A stretch of 6,803 nucleotides of DNA, from the NCBI GenBank assembly GCA_937941555.1, contig CALDHJ010000395.1:1-6803 (forward strand), in the 5' to 3' direction. The notes below the pieces were generated by a model. That model had not been told where the DNA came from. It saw only the letters and a list, made by a program, of their open reading frames with translations, and ran no database searches. Positions 1 through 6,731 of this stretch are shown here, piece after piece (within the stretch, counting starts at the first letter, position 1; the number at the start of each line of letters is the position of its first letter). The position numbers and the translations under genes are program-made. Source of the DNA: an uncultured Granulosicoccaceae bacterium. Its GTDB lineage: Bacteria; Pseudomonadota; Gammaproteobacteria; CALCKW01.

Positions 1-25
1 AGTGATTTTTTGAGAGAACGGCCAT
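1..25 (-). CDS. Start of an unidentified gene, cut by the window edge
   Basis: Only the first eight codons are visible and they read MAVLSKNH. The ATG at 25-23 has a good Shine-Dalgarno sequence, GGAG at 35-32, with a six-base spacer, which is better than that of the amidotransferase gene upstream. The GTG codon directly before the ATG is an alternative start, and the frame stays open further upstream, so a longer N-terminus cannot be excluded. The gene would follow the amidotransferase in the same direction after about 109 bases, so it could be the next member of the cluster. Nothing can be said about function from eight residues. The call rests on the ribosome binding site and the conserved direction of the neighbours. 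Confidence 0.4.
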
Positions 26-93
26 CACGAACTCCGTCTCGCAAAGCGCTCGAAACGTACTCGCCTCACCCGCAAATCCGACCACTCCCACGT

Positions 94-109
94 CGAGGCA
101 ACTGCCTCG
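94..109. repeat. Short perfect inverted repeat between genes
   Basis: CGAGGCA and TGCCTCG are perfect complements separated by two bases (AC), giving a realistic hairpin of about five to six pairs with a four to six base loop. It lies about 26 bases downstream of the amidotransferase stop codon. No run of T follows it on either strand, so it is not a standard intrinsic terminator. Read on the plus strand the stem can be extended by a G-U pair and two further pairs (91-93 with 110-112). It may stabilise the 3' end of the upstream message or be chance in GC-rich DNA. Confidence 0.3.
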
Positions 110-134
110 GCGCGCGAGCTCACAACAGCACCCG

Positions 135-866
135 TCACGCCGGTACCCCGACACACTTGGCGGCAAGCGACGTCCAGTTGGCATAGAGGCGATCACACAG
201 CCGGTTCATCGCGACTAGCGCCTCGTCACAGGCTTTTCCCAACTCTTCGGGACCCGCCTCACCCAGCGCGTTCAGCAGCGCGGCGCGGTATTCCGGCACG
301 GCACCCCAGGTTGAAACCGTGTCATGCTCGGCTTCGAGGTGAAATTGAAAAGACAAGGCGTGCTCGCCCACGCTCATGGCCTGCACGGCGCACACCGGGC
401 TCTCCGCGAGGCACACTGCACCCGGTGGCGCCTTGGAAACTTCTGCGCTGTGCCACTGCAATGCGTCAAAGGTTTTCGGAGCGCCAACAAGGAACGCGCT
501 CTGTCGACCGGCACCGGTCAGGTTGACAGGCAACACCCCGATCTCGGGCACACCGGCTGCGACGTCACCACCCAACGCCACAGCGAGCAACTGGTGCCCG
601 AGACACAAACCGAGGTAGGGCATTTTCAGGGTATCGACTGCGTGTTTGATCGCCGCCAACTCGGTATCAAGCCAAGGGTGCTCTGCCCGCTGCCATACGT
701 CCATCGGACCACCAAGAACCCAGAGGGCATCGAAGTTCTCCGGGGGCGGGATCGAGTCGCCGCAGTGCAGCATGACAGCGGTCAATGTGTGCCCATCGCT
801 CGCCAGCAGTTGGCGCAAGTACCCTGCGTGTTCATCGTCGTGGTGCTGAAAGCACAGTATTTTCAT
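135..866 (-). CDS. Class I glutamine amidotransferase-like protein (stand-alone)
   Basis: This 243-residue protein has the class I glutamine amidotransferase fold of the GMP-synthase-like group. Visible signatures are the oxyanion-strand motif LGGPMD (51-56), the nucleophile elbow GLCLGHQ with Cys88, and the FQFHLEAE segment (173-180) supplying His176 and Glu178 of the Cys-His-Glu triad. All three catalytic residues are present, so it should be active in cleaving a glutamine-type or gamma-glutamyl amide. No ATP-pyrophosphatase or other acceptor domain is fused, and its length matches stand-alone members of the family. The ATG at 866-864 is chosen because nearby upstream ATG and GTG codons are out of frame; the ribosome binding site is weak (GGGCGG). 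It lies in the same direction as the transporter and fusion genes but after a 341-base gap, so it may have its own promoter. Its natural substrate is unknown. In this setting a gamma-glutamyl intermediate of amine breakdown is conceivable, as with PuuD in putrescine use, but that is inference. Confidence 0.85.
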   Translation of the reverse strand: MKILCFQHHDDEHAGYLRQLLASDGHTLTAVMLHCGDSIPPPENFDALWVLGGPMDVWQRAEHPWLDTELAAIKHAVDTLKMPYLGLCLGHQLLAVALGGDVAAGVPEIGVLPVNLTGAGRQSAFLVGAPKTFDALQWHSAEVSKAPPGAVCLAESPVCAVQAMSVGEHALSFQFHLEAEHDTVSTWGAVPEYRAALLNALGEAGPEELGKACDEALVAMNRLCDRLYANWTSLAAKCVGVPA

Positions 867-941
867 CGACGCCGCCCAAAGAGACGCGCACCATCGCGCG
901 ACCCGGGTTGTATTGTGTGTAAACAGGCTGAGATCGCCATG

Positions 942-981
942 AATACCGCAGGTGTACCATCAACCTGCACGACAATACCGC
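942..981 (-). promoter_or_regulatory. Operator-like repeat in front of the amidotransferase gene
   Basis: Two exact copies of the octamer AATACCGC (plus strand, 942-949 and 974-981) are 32 bases apart, about three helical turns. Between them, and touching the first, is an inverted repeat with half-sites GCAGGT (948-953) and ACCTGC (963-968) and a nine-base spacer. The inverted repeat would cover the expected transcription start of the promoter candidate at 972-1000, which is a usual place for a repressor site. The symmetry is seen directly; the regulatory role and the regulator are inferred. Confidence 0.3.
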
Positions 982-1000
982 CACCTCATTTTTCAGGCAA
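972..1000 (-). promoter_or_regulatory. Weak sigma70-type promoter candidate for the amidotransferase gene
   Basis: Read on the minus strand, TTGCCT (1000-995) and TATTGT (977-972) are separated by exactly 17 bases, each matching four of six consensus positions of the -35 and -10 boxes. Transcription would begin near 965 and leave a leader of about 100 bases before the ATG at 866. The location in the A/T-richer part of the gap and the overlapping symmetrical element support it, but matches of this quality also arise by chance. Confidence 0.25.
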
Positions 1001-1207
1001 TATCCTTCCTTCTTTGGTGCAGTATTGGACCATAGCGGGCTGGCAAGAAGCTGAGGAGTTAACGCACCACAAAAGTGCAACACCCTGCCTAAGCCTCGCC
1101 AAACCGGCCTTTATGCCAAGCCGAGCGCTCGCGCCACCACTGAACCAGTCAACTAAATGACGCGTTGCAACATCCGCGTATCGCGCCTGCCCAAGCTTGC
1201 AGTGAGG

Positions 1208-3595
1208 CTATTCGGAATCTACCGGGTATTCACCCTTGACGCGCAGCTTGCCGGGATCGAAGTGAGACAAGCCCACCACTTCGCAGGCGAGGCGCTTTTG
1301 CAAGCCGTCGAGCTGGCCGACTTCAAGCGCGGTGCCAATATCGGCGTGTGCGATGTCCACGCGCGCCATGGCGATGGTCTTGCCAAGAATGGGCGATTTG
1401 ATGGCGGATGTGATCTCACCAACCTGTGCACGGCCCAGGCGCACACAATCGCCGTTGCTCGGCACGACACCGCTCTCGATATCGAGCCCGACCAACTTGC
1501 GCTGCGGACTCACCTTGCGGCGCTCGAGCGCTGCCCGGCCGATAAAGTCGTCCTCTTTCGACTTGAGTGGCACGGTGAACCCGATTCCTGCCTCAAAGGG
1601 GTCGGTTTGATCACTGAACTCGTAACCGGCAAAGATAAGGCCGGCCTCTGTGCGCAACATGTCGAGTGCAGCCAGTCCACACGGCATCATGCCCCTCGGC
1701 TCACCGGCCTCTCGAACCGCATCAAAGACAGCCTCGGCATCCCGCGGGTGACAGAACACTTCGTAGCCGAGTTCGCCGGTATAACCGGTTCGGCTGACCA
1801 CGACAGGCAAACCGTGCAGGTCGCCGACGCGTGCGATGGTGAACCGGAACCAGGCGAGCTCTTCCACCGTCGCCTGGGCCGGTGGCGTCCAGAACACGTC
1901 CTGGAGAATCTCGCGTGACAACGGACCTTGCACTGCAATGTTGGCCAACTGGTCGGTGGAGTTGCGAACCCACACCTGCAAATCGTGTTTGGCGGCTTGC
2001 TCGCGCAACCATTCGCCGGAGCTGTCGCAACCCCCGACCCACCGGAAATTGGTGTCGCCAAGGCGGAACACCGTACCGTCGTCGATCATGCCACCGTGTT
2101 CGTAACACATCGCGGTGTAGACCACCTGCCCCACGCTGAGCTTCTTCATGTTGCGCGTCACGCAAAGCTGCATCAAGGCTTCTGCGTCCGGGCCGGTCAC
2201 TTCGTATTTGCGCAACGGCGACAAATCCATGACCACCGCCTTTTCGCGGCACGCCCAGTATTCGGCAATGGCACCCGAATTGGACATCTGATTGGCCAAC
2301 CAGAAACCGTTGTATTCGGCAAAGTCTCGGGTGTATTGCGCAAAGCTCGAGTGAAAGCCGGTTTCTCGCGTTTCTTCCATATCTGCCTCTGCGCTCTTCC
2401 TGAACCCGATCGAGCGTTTGAAATCCTCGTTTGCGCCGTAAACGCGCACCTGAATATCCGTGGGGTTCCAGCCGTTGGCGGGATCAATGTCACACGGACA
2501 CGCGGTTGACACACACAGGATGTCGGTCACCGCCCGCAGCAACACATAGTCGCCAGGCCGCGACCAGGGGTCATCCATGCCGAGTGCATTGGTGTCATCG
2601 AGTAAGGTATTGAAAAAGAAGTTGATCGCGGGCCAGCCGCCGCGCGGCTTGATCTGCCAGGCGCTGAGCTCGCGGTTCATGTTGTCGGTGCAATTGATGT
2701 GGCCCGGGTACCCGAGATCATCGTAATAGCGCGAGGTGCAGGCCAGGCCGAAGGTGTCATGGCGCCCACAGGTGTCAGCTACCAGTTCGACCAACTGCGT
2801 CTGGTCACAGGTCCAGTATTTCGAGAACAGCCCGGGTGCCGGGTAGCCAAGCCCGCTGAACGACCGCGTCGCAGTCGGATCGATATCGCGTTCGACACCG
2901 CGCTCGAGCTCGCGCAAATCAAAGGCCTGAAAGTCGGAGCACTCACGCCCCTGCACGTCGAGAATCTGAAAGTACTGCCCGGCTCGCACCTCATAGACAT
3001 GGGCCTGGCCGGGTTGAATGTTCGCGTCGTGCAGCGGATCGGCCAAGGGGTCGGGGGCCGACAGCGCCGAACCCTCCTCTCCACCCTTGTAATGCCGCGC
3101 GCGTTGACGCGTGATGTAGGCGACGATTTCGGTCGGCGTGTCCTGAGCCTGGGGCTCCATGGCATCGCCCACCGAGCAGACAATCAGCAGCCCGGCGCAC
3201 TGCGCGCTAAAAGTAACTGACTCCCCGGCGCGCGACCCCTCTGCGAACACACGTGTCGAATCGGCGTTGGCGAGATCAAACCCGGCGTGTTGCAAGGCGC
3301 GCTGCACGCGGTGTCCACTCGGGTCACCGGCAGCGAGCGCACGCTGGATTCCGCGCGGCACACCGGCGCTGACACCCCCGATCATGGCGATGTCTGAGCG
3401 CCCATCGGGTGTGAAAAACGCAAGCTCAGCGGGCTGAAGCCCCTCGGGGTCGACAACGCAGATGTCGTCCCCAGCCTCAACTTCCAGCGCTCGCGTTCCC
3501 CCGGCGGGAACGGGGTAGCGCTCAACGCCGGGCGGCAATACCGGCAAGCCCGGCACGCGAACACCGGCTTGTTCGAACGGTTTCTCAAGTCTCAT
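1208..3595 (-). CDS. DUF1989–GcvT fusion protein, probable folate-dependent demethylase or aminomethyltransferase
   Basis: This 795-residue cytoplasmic protein joins three parts. Residues about 27-165 are a degenerate DUF1989-like copy (EVEAG at 38-42, VVDPEG at 47-52). Residues about 190-390 are a full DUF1989 (urea carboxylase-associated) domain with EVRAG (202-206), GRHDTFG (277-283), GYPGHINCTDN (295-305) and STACPCDI (363-370). Residues about 415-785 are a GcvT module. GcvT marks are GGMIDDGTVFR (501-511, the conserved folate-site Asp region), IAVQGP (553-558), SRTGYTGELGYEVF (601-614), GLAALDMLRTEAG (640-652) and a C-terminal barrel with GEITSAIKSP (726-735). GcvT relatives move a one-carbon group from an amine or sulfonium donor to tetrahydrofolate. 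The DUF1989 reaction is not established. The start ATG has GAGGA six bases upstream and lies nine bases after the permease stop, so the gene is cotranscribed with the transporter. A role in demethylating the imported substrate is inferred. The domains are clear but the substrate is not. Confidence 0.88.
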   Translation of the reverse strand: MRLEKPFEQAGVRVPGLPVLPPGVERYPVPAGGTRALEVEAGDDICVVDPEGLQPAELAFFTPDGRSDIAMIGGVSAGVPRGIQRALAAGDPSGHRVQRALQHAGFDLANADSTRVFAEGSRAGESVTFSAQCAGLLIVCSVGDAMEPQAQDTPTEIVAYITRQRARHYKGGEEGSALSAPDPLADPLHDANIQPGQAHVYEVRAGQYFQILDVQGRECSDFQAFDLRELERGVERDIDPTATRSFSGLGYPAPGLFSKYWTCDQTQLVELVADTCGRHDTFGLACTSRYYDDLGYPGHINCTDNMNRELSAWQIKPRGGWPAINFFFNTLLDDTNALGMDDPWSRPGDYVLLRAVTDILCVSTACPCDIDPANGWNPTDIQVRVYGANEDFKRSIGFRKSAEADMEETRETGFHSSFAQYTRDFAEYNGFWLANQMSNSGAIAEYWACREKAVVMDLSPLRKYEVTGPDAEALMQLCVTRNMKKLSVGQVVYTAMCYEHGGMIDDGTVFRLGDTNFRWVGGCDSSGEWLREQAAKHDLQVWVRNSTDQLANIAVQGPLSREILQDVFWTPPAQATVEELAWFRFTIARVGDLHGLPVVVSRTGYTGELGYEVFCHPRDAEAVFDAVREAGEPRGMMPCGLAALDMLRTEAGLIFAGYEFSDQTDPFEAGIGFTVPLKSKEDDFIGRAALERRKVSPQRKLVGLDIESGVVPSNGDCVRLGRAQVGEITSAIKSPILGKTIAMARVDIAHADIGTALEVGQLDGLQKRLACEVVGLSHFDPGKLRVKGEYPVDSE

Positions 3596-3601
3596 GCGTC
3601 A

Positions 3602-3606
3602 TCCTC
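3602..3606 (-). promoter_or_regulatory. Ribosome binding site of the fusion gene, overlapping the permease stop
   Basis: GAGGA on the minus strand lies six bases before the ATG at 3595 and shares its first two bases with the TGA stop of the permease gene. A second ATG (3602-3600) falls inside this region but is out of frame. The arrangement fixes the start and suggests that ribosomes finishing the permease can re-initiate on the fusion gene. Confidence 0.65.
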
Positions 3607-5563
3607 AGTCGATGCCGAGCGCGCGGCGCTTGTCTGCCGCCCACCGCATGGCAAGGTGATCCGCTGCGAGCCCCATGAAGGCGACGCACATGCCGAGCAC
3701 GAGGCCCTTACCGACGTCTGTGGACGACAAGGCACGCTGCATCTCCTGCCCGAGATCCTGCGTGCCGATGAACGCGGCGATAATGACCATGAACAACGAA
3801 AACATGATGCTCTGGTTGATCCCGACCATCATCGTTGGCAACGCCATCGGCAAGCGCACTTTCCACAACGTCTGGCGTTTGTTGGCGCCCGACATATCAG
3901 CGGCCTCAATGAGCGTCTCGGGCACCCCACGCAAGCCCTCGATGGTGTAGCGCGCGAGCGGAACCATGGCGAACACCACCACCGCGCCAATGGCTGCCAC
4001 ATCGTTGACGCCGAACAACATCACCACCGGAATGAGGTAGATGAAGCTTGGGAAGGTTTGCGCGGTATCGCAGATCAGCAACCCGATTTTGGCGCGGCGC
4101 TCGTTACCGGCAGCCCAGATACCCAGCGGCAACCCAACCAGCGCTGCGAGCAACACCGCAAAGCTCACCATGTAGGCCGTGATCATGGCACGGTCCCACC
4201 AGCCGCTCATGGCGATGAACAACACGAAGGCACTGACCGTCAGTGCACTGCGCCGGCCGCCAATACGCCATCCCACCGCCGCAACAAAGGCCAGGACCGC
4301 GGTGAACGGCAGCCAGAGGTAGGCATCGCGCATCGGAATCAACACATCGCGAATCAGGAACGCGCGGATGGCGAGTGTCACCGGATCGACAAAACGGATG
4401 AAGCCGTCGAGGATCACGTCGAGCTGTTTGGAAATCGTGAAGGCCTGGGTGCGCTTGATCTCCTGAGCAAGTGGCCAGAATTCAGCAAGCGTCCACAGCC
4501 CGATCACCAAAACGCCCCAGACAAGCAAGAGTTTGTTACGTTGATGCCAAGGGGTGCCCTTCTCGAAATGTTCCGGCTGGCGCTCGGCCCAGGCCTTTGA
4601 GCAGCGATCGAGCACCACGGCGAGCAACACGATCGTGATGCCGATCTCGACAGAGCGCCCCATTTTCAACGCTTGCAGCAGCTGCAACAGTTTCTGTCCC
4701 AGACCCGGCATACCAATAAAGCTCGCTAGCACCACCATCGCCAGGCTCTGCATGATGACCTGATTGACGCCGACGAGGATGTCGCCGCGAGCAGAGGGAA
4801 TGCGCGCATAGCGCAAAAGCTGCCAGCGCGTCGCGCCGCACATCTGGCCGCTCTCAATGATTTCGGGTGGCACCTTTTTCAATCCGAGCAGCGACATTCG
4901 GATCATCGGTGGCATCGCGAAGATGATGGTGACGATAGCACCGGCCTTTGGGCCGACCCCGATGAACACCACAACCGGAATCATGTAGGCAAAATGCGGC
5001 AGGGATTGCGTGAGGTTGAGAAGCGGATTCAGCACGGTCTCGAACCGCCGACTGCGCCAGGCAAGCACCCCGAGCACCAGGCCGAACAACACAGAGATAG
5101 GCGCGGCGACGATGATTACCGACAAGGTTTCCATTGTCCATTTCCACTGCCCGAGCAGCGCCACCCAGACAAAGGTGCCACCGCTCAGTATGCCCAGCGC
5201 CCAGCCCCGCAGGGCGTAGCCCACCATGAACGCGGTGGCAGCGATTACCGTCCAGGGAATCGGGTCTTCGAGTCGTGGCCAACGGCGCTTGCCGTACAAC
5301 AGATTCGCCGTGACATCGAGTAGCCACTGGACGCTGTCTGCAAAGGCGCGCGTCACGTGCATCAGGCCAAGGTCGTCCCGCATGAAGCTGAACACCGCGT
5401 TGATCCAGTCGGCGAAAGGCCAAACCAGCCAGTCTGGCGGCCGGATCAGCCAGTCAGGTGCAACCGGCTTGAGAACAGCAAACGCAACGGCGGCCAAGGC
5501 GAGTAACCACCACAGCTTGTGCGCTGCCCCGGCGGATTCGTTGGCGGGTCCGGAACCGAGCAT
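3605..5563 (-). CDS. ABC transporter permease with two fused ProW-like domains
   Basis: This 652-residue inner-membrane protein is the channel of a glycine betaine/proline-type importer. It has many hydrophobic segments, among them about 17-33, 104-125, 146-168, 192-220, 265-285, 304-318, 344-360, 416-432, 440-455, 460-484, 503-535, 578-600 and 619-635. Two permease domains are visible, about 140-320 and 455-640, each with the parallel motifs QSLPHFAYMIPVVV (186-199) and QTFPSFIYLIPVVM (502-515). The cytoplasmic ATPase-contact loop is canonical in the second half (EAADMSGA, 553-560, then LP at 571-572) and degenerate in the first (ESGQMCGA, 237-244, then IP). ProW of E. coli carries one such domain and works as a dimer; here one chain can supply both halves. 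The start ATG overlaps the ATPase stop as TGATG, so the two genes are translationally coupled. The substrate is probably a quaternary amine or similar solute, inferred from the family. Confidence 0.92.
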   Translation of the reverse strand: MLGSGPANESAGAAHKLWWLLALAAVAFAVLKPVAPDWLIRPPDWLVWPFADWINAVFSFMRDDLGLMHVTRAFADSVQWLLDVTANLLYGKRRWPRLEDPIPWTVIAATAFMVGYALRGWALGILSGGTFVWVALLGQWKWTMETLSVIIVAAPISVLFGLVLGVLAWRSRRFETVLNPLLNLTQSLPHFAYMIPVVVFIGVGPKAGAIVTIIFAMPPMIRMSLLGLKKVPPEIIESGQMCGATRWQLLRYARIPSARGDILVGVNQVIMQSLAMVVLASFIGMPGLGQKLLQLLQALKMGRSVEIGITIVLLAVVLDRCSKAWAERQPEHFEKGTPWHQRNKLLLVWGVLVIGLWTLAEFWPLAQEIKRTQAFTISKQLDVILDGFIRFVDPVTLAIRAFLIRDVLIPMRDAYLWLPFTAVLAFVAAVGWRIGGRRSALTVSAFVLFIAMSGWWDRAMITAYMVSFAVLLAALVGLPLGIWAAGNERRAKIGLLICDTAQTFPSFIYLIPVVMLFGVNDVAAIGAVVVFAMVPLARYTIEGLRGVPETLIEAADMSGANKRQTLWKVRLPMALPTMMVGINQSIMFSLFMVIIAAFIGTQDLGQEMQRALSSTDVGKGLVLGMCVAFMGLAADHLAMRWAADKRRALGID

Positions 5564-6588
5564 CAGGCAGTCCCGAGCAGGACATTCAGGGCAGCGTCTC
5601 GGCTCAATACGCCAACCACCGCACCGTTTTCGTCGGCTACCGGAATCTGCGGATTGAGGTCATCGACCAATCGACGGGCGAGATCGTGCACCGTCGCCGC
5701 GGCGGATATTGCCGCACCCTCCGGAACACCAGAGGAGACTGGCATCATAAGGTCTCGGGCGTGAACCACCCTTGCCTTGTCAATGTCCTCGGTAAATTTG
5801 GCAACGTATTCAGTTGCCGGGTTCATCACGATATTGCCCGGCCGGTCACACTGCTCGATCGCGCCGTCTTTCATGATGGCGATCCGATCAGCCAGCCGCA
5901 GTGCTTCGTCGAAATCGTGGGTGATGAACACGATTGTCTTGCCGAGCAGGTCTTGCAACCGCAGAAATTCATCCTGCATCTCGCGGCGAATCAACGGGTC
6001 GAGCGCAGAAAAGGGTTCGTCGAGAAACCAGATGTCGGGCTCGATTGCGAGACTGCGAGCAATGCCGACCCGTTGCTGTTGCCCACCCGAGAGCTCGCGC
6101 GGAAAATACTCCTCACGCCCTTGCAAACCGACCAGTTCAATCATTTCCATCGCGCGAGCGCGGCGCGCATGCTTGTCCTGGCCGCGCATTTCGAGCGGAA
6201 AGGCCACGTTGTCGAGGACGGTGCGGTGGGGCAACAGACCGAAGCTCTGGAAAACCATGCCCATTTTGTTGCGGCGCAAATCGATGAGCTCTGTCTCGGA
6301 CAGTGCGCTCAAATCGGCGCCGTCGACATCGATCTCGCCGCCGGAAATGTCCACCAGACGCGACAGACACCGCACGAGTGTCGACTTGCCTGAGCCGGAC
6401 AGCCCCATGATGACGAGCATCTCACCGTGGTGGATGTCCAGCGACACGTCACGGACCGCCGAGATATAGCCTTGTTCGCGCAACGCCTCAAAGCCCGGAT
6501 CCTGGCCATCGAGCTCACGCAAGAAATTCACCGGGTCGGGGCCGTACAGTTTCCAGACGTTGCGGCAGGCAATCACGGGGTTGGACAT
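5563..6588 (-). CDS. proV: ProV-like ABC transporter ATP-binding protein
   Basis: This 341-residue cytoplasmic ATPase powers the importer whose permease is encoded next. Motifs in order are Walker A GLSGSGKST (62-70), the Q-loop MVFQSFGLLPH (111-121), signature LSGGQQQR (166-173), Walker B IWFLDEP (186-192), D-loop SALD (194-197) and the switch histidine in FITHDF (221-226, His224). The N-terminal extension before Walker A, with its FEALREQG segment (33-40), is typical of the ProV/OpuAA group and not of general ABC ATPases. Residues about 275-340 form a short C-terminal region resembling one CBS motif (QIPVADENGAVVGVLSRD, 314-331), whereas E. coli ProV is longer, near 400 residues, with a fuller CBS region. 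CBS regions in OpuA sense ionic strength, so the shortening could mean weaker osmotic control and a catabolic rather than osmoprotective role; that is inference. The ATG has a GAGGGTG ribosome binding site, and nearby upstream starts are out of frame. The symbol is by family, not by proven substrate. Confidence 0.93.
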   Translation of the reverse strand: MSNPVIACRNVWKLYGPDPVNFLRELDGQDPGFEALREQGYISAVRDVSLDIHHGEMLVIMGLSGSGKSTLVRCLSRLVDISGGEIDVDGADLSALSETELIDLRRNKMGMVFQSFGLLPHRTVLDNVAFPLEMRGQDKHARRARAMEMIELVGLQGREEYFPRELSGGQQQRVGIARSLAIEPDIWFLDEPFSALDPLIRREMQDEFLRLQDLLGKTIVFITHDFDEALRLADRIAIMKDGAIEQCDRPGNIVMNPATEYVAKFTEDIDKARVVHARDLMMPVSSGVPEGAAISAAATVHDLARRLVDDLNPQIPVADENGAVVGVLSRDAALNVLLGTA

Positions 6589-6648
6589 GGCATTTCACCC
6601 TCAGGGGTTGAATCGATCGTGCGAACCGACAACGCGTCGCGGCAAACA

Positions 6649-6676
6649 GCCAACCAGTGGAAACCGGCTGGCTGGC
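6649..6676 (-). repeat. Potential leader hairpin close to the ATPase gene
   Basis: In minus-strand RNA, GCCAGCCAG (6676-6668) can pair with CUGGUUGGC (6657-6649) over nine positions including one G-U pair, with a ten-base loop. On the plus strand that position is a mismatch, so the structure suits the minus-strand transcript that leads into the ATPase gene. No T-run follows, so it is not a terminator. It lies about 60 bases before the start codon and does not cover the ribosome binding site. Confidence 0.35.
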
Positions 6677-6677
6677 G

Positions 6678-6726
6678 CCAAAGCCCAAAGCTCCGCTGCG
6701 TCGCCTTATCAACGCCAGGGCTTTGG
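6678..6726. repeat. Nine-base inverted repeat in the ATPase leader
   Basis: CCAAAGCCC (6678-6686) and GGGCTTTGG (6718-6726) are perfect complements with a 31-base spacer. In a minus-strand transcript this would be a long-looped hairpin directly followed, after one base, by the hairpin at 6676-6649. It could be leader structure or two half-sites of a regulator binding about four helical turns apart. I found no convincing -35/-10 pair in this part, so how the ATPase operon is started is unclear. Confidence 0.35.
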
Positions 6727-6731
6727 ACCTG

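Larger units (their letters stand above)
867..1207. other. Intergenic stretch between the fusion gene and the amidotransferase gene
   Basis: This 341-base region has no convincing gene. Its right half holds three small palindromes, CGAGCGCTCG at 1122-1131, GTTGCAAC at 1164-1171 and CAAGCTTG at 1192-1199, none followed by a T-run on the minus strand, so I see no intrinsic terminator after the fusion gene. Its middle (about 940-1030) is visibly richer in A and T than the flanking coding DNA. That part contains the promoter candidate and operator-like repeat listed separately. The gap is long compared with the tight spacing of the three upstream genes, which suggests that the amidotransferase is separately controlled, or at least not translationally coupled. 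Confidence 0.6.

Noticed and set aside
832..1083. Open frame of 83 codons on the minus strand across the gap and the amidotransferase start
   Set aside because: Its composition is irregular, it has no recognisable motif, it overlaps the better supported start at 866 in another frame, and it spans the promoter-like sequence.
324..1160. Plus-strand open frame of 278 codons opposite the amidotransferase gene
   Set aside because: It is antisense to a gene with all catalytic motifs in place and its translation is Arg/His/Pro/Gln-rich without domain features, as expected for a shadow frame in GC-rich DNA.
1100..1207. Possible terminator after the fusion gene
   Set aside because: Only short palindromes (8-10 bases) are present and no T-run follows any of them on the minus strand.
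1157..1918. Plus-strand open frame of 253 codons opposite the GcvT part
   Set aside because: It is antisense to strongly conserved GcvT motifs, with no family resemblance of its own.
1208..3595. Assignment of the GcvT part as DMSP demethylase DmdA or as the housekeeping glycine cleavage T-protein
   Set aside because: DmdA and housekeeping GcvT are single-module proteins of roughly 360-370 residues without DUF1989. There are no gcvH or gcvP neighbours, and the motifs seen are general to the fold and do not point to DMSP.
3569..4600. Plus-strand open frame of 343 codons opposite the permease gene
   Set aside because: The translation is extremely His/Gln/Arg/Glu-rich, the usual mirror image of a hydrophobic membrane protein gene; no ribosome binding site or domain supports it.
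6603..6731. Glycine or other known riboswitch in the ATPase leader
   Set aside because: The leader can fold into hairpins, but I recognise none of the conserved core motifs of known riboswitch classes.
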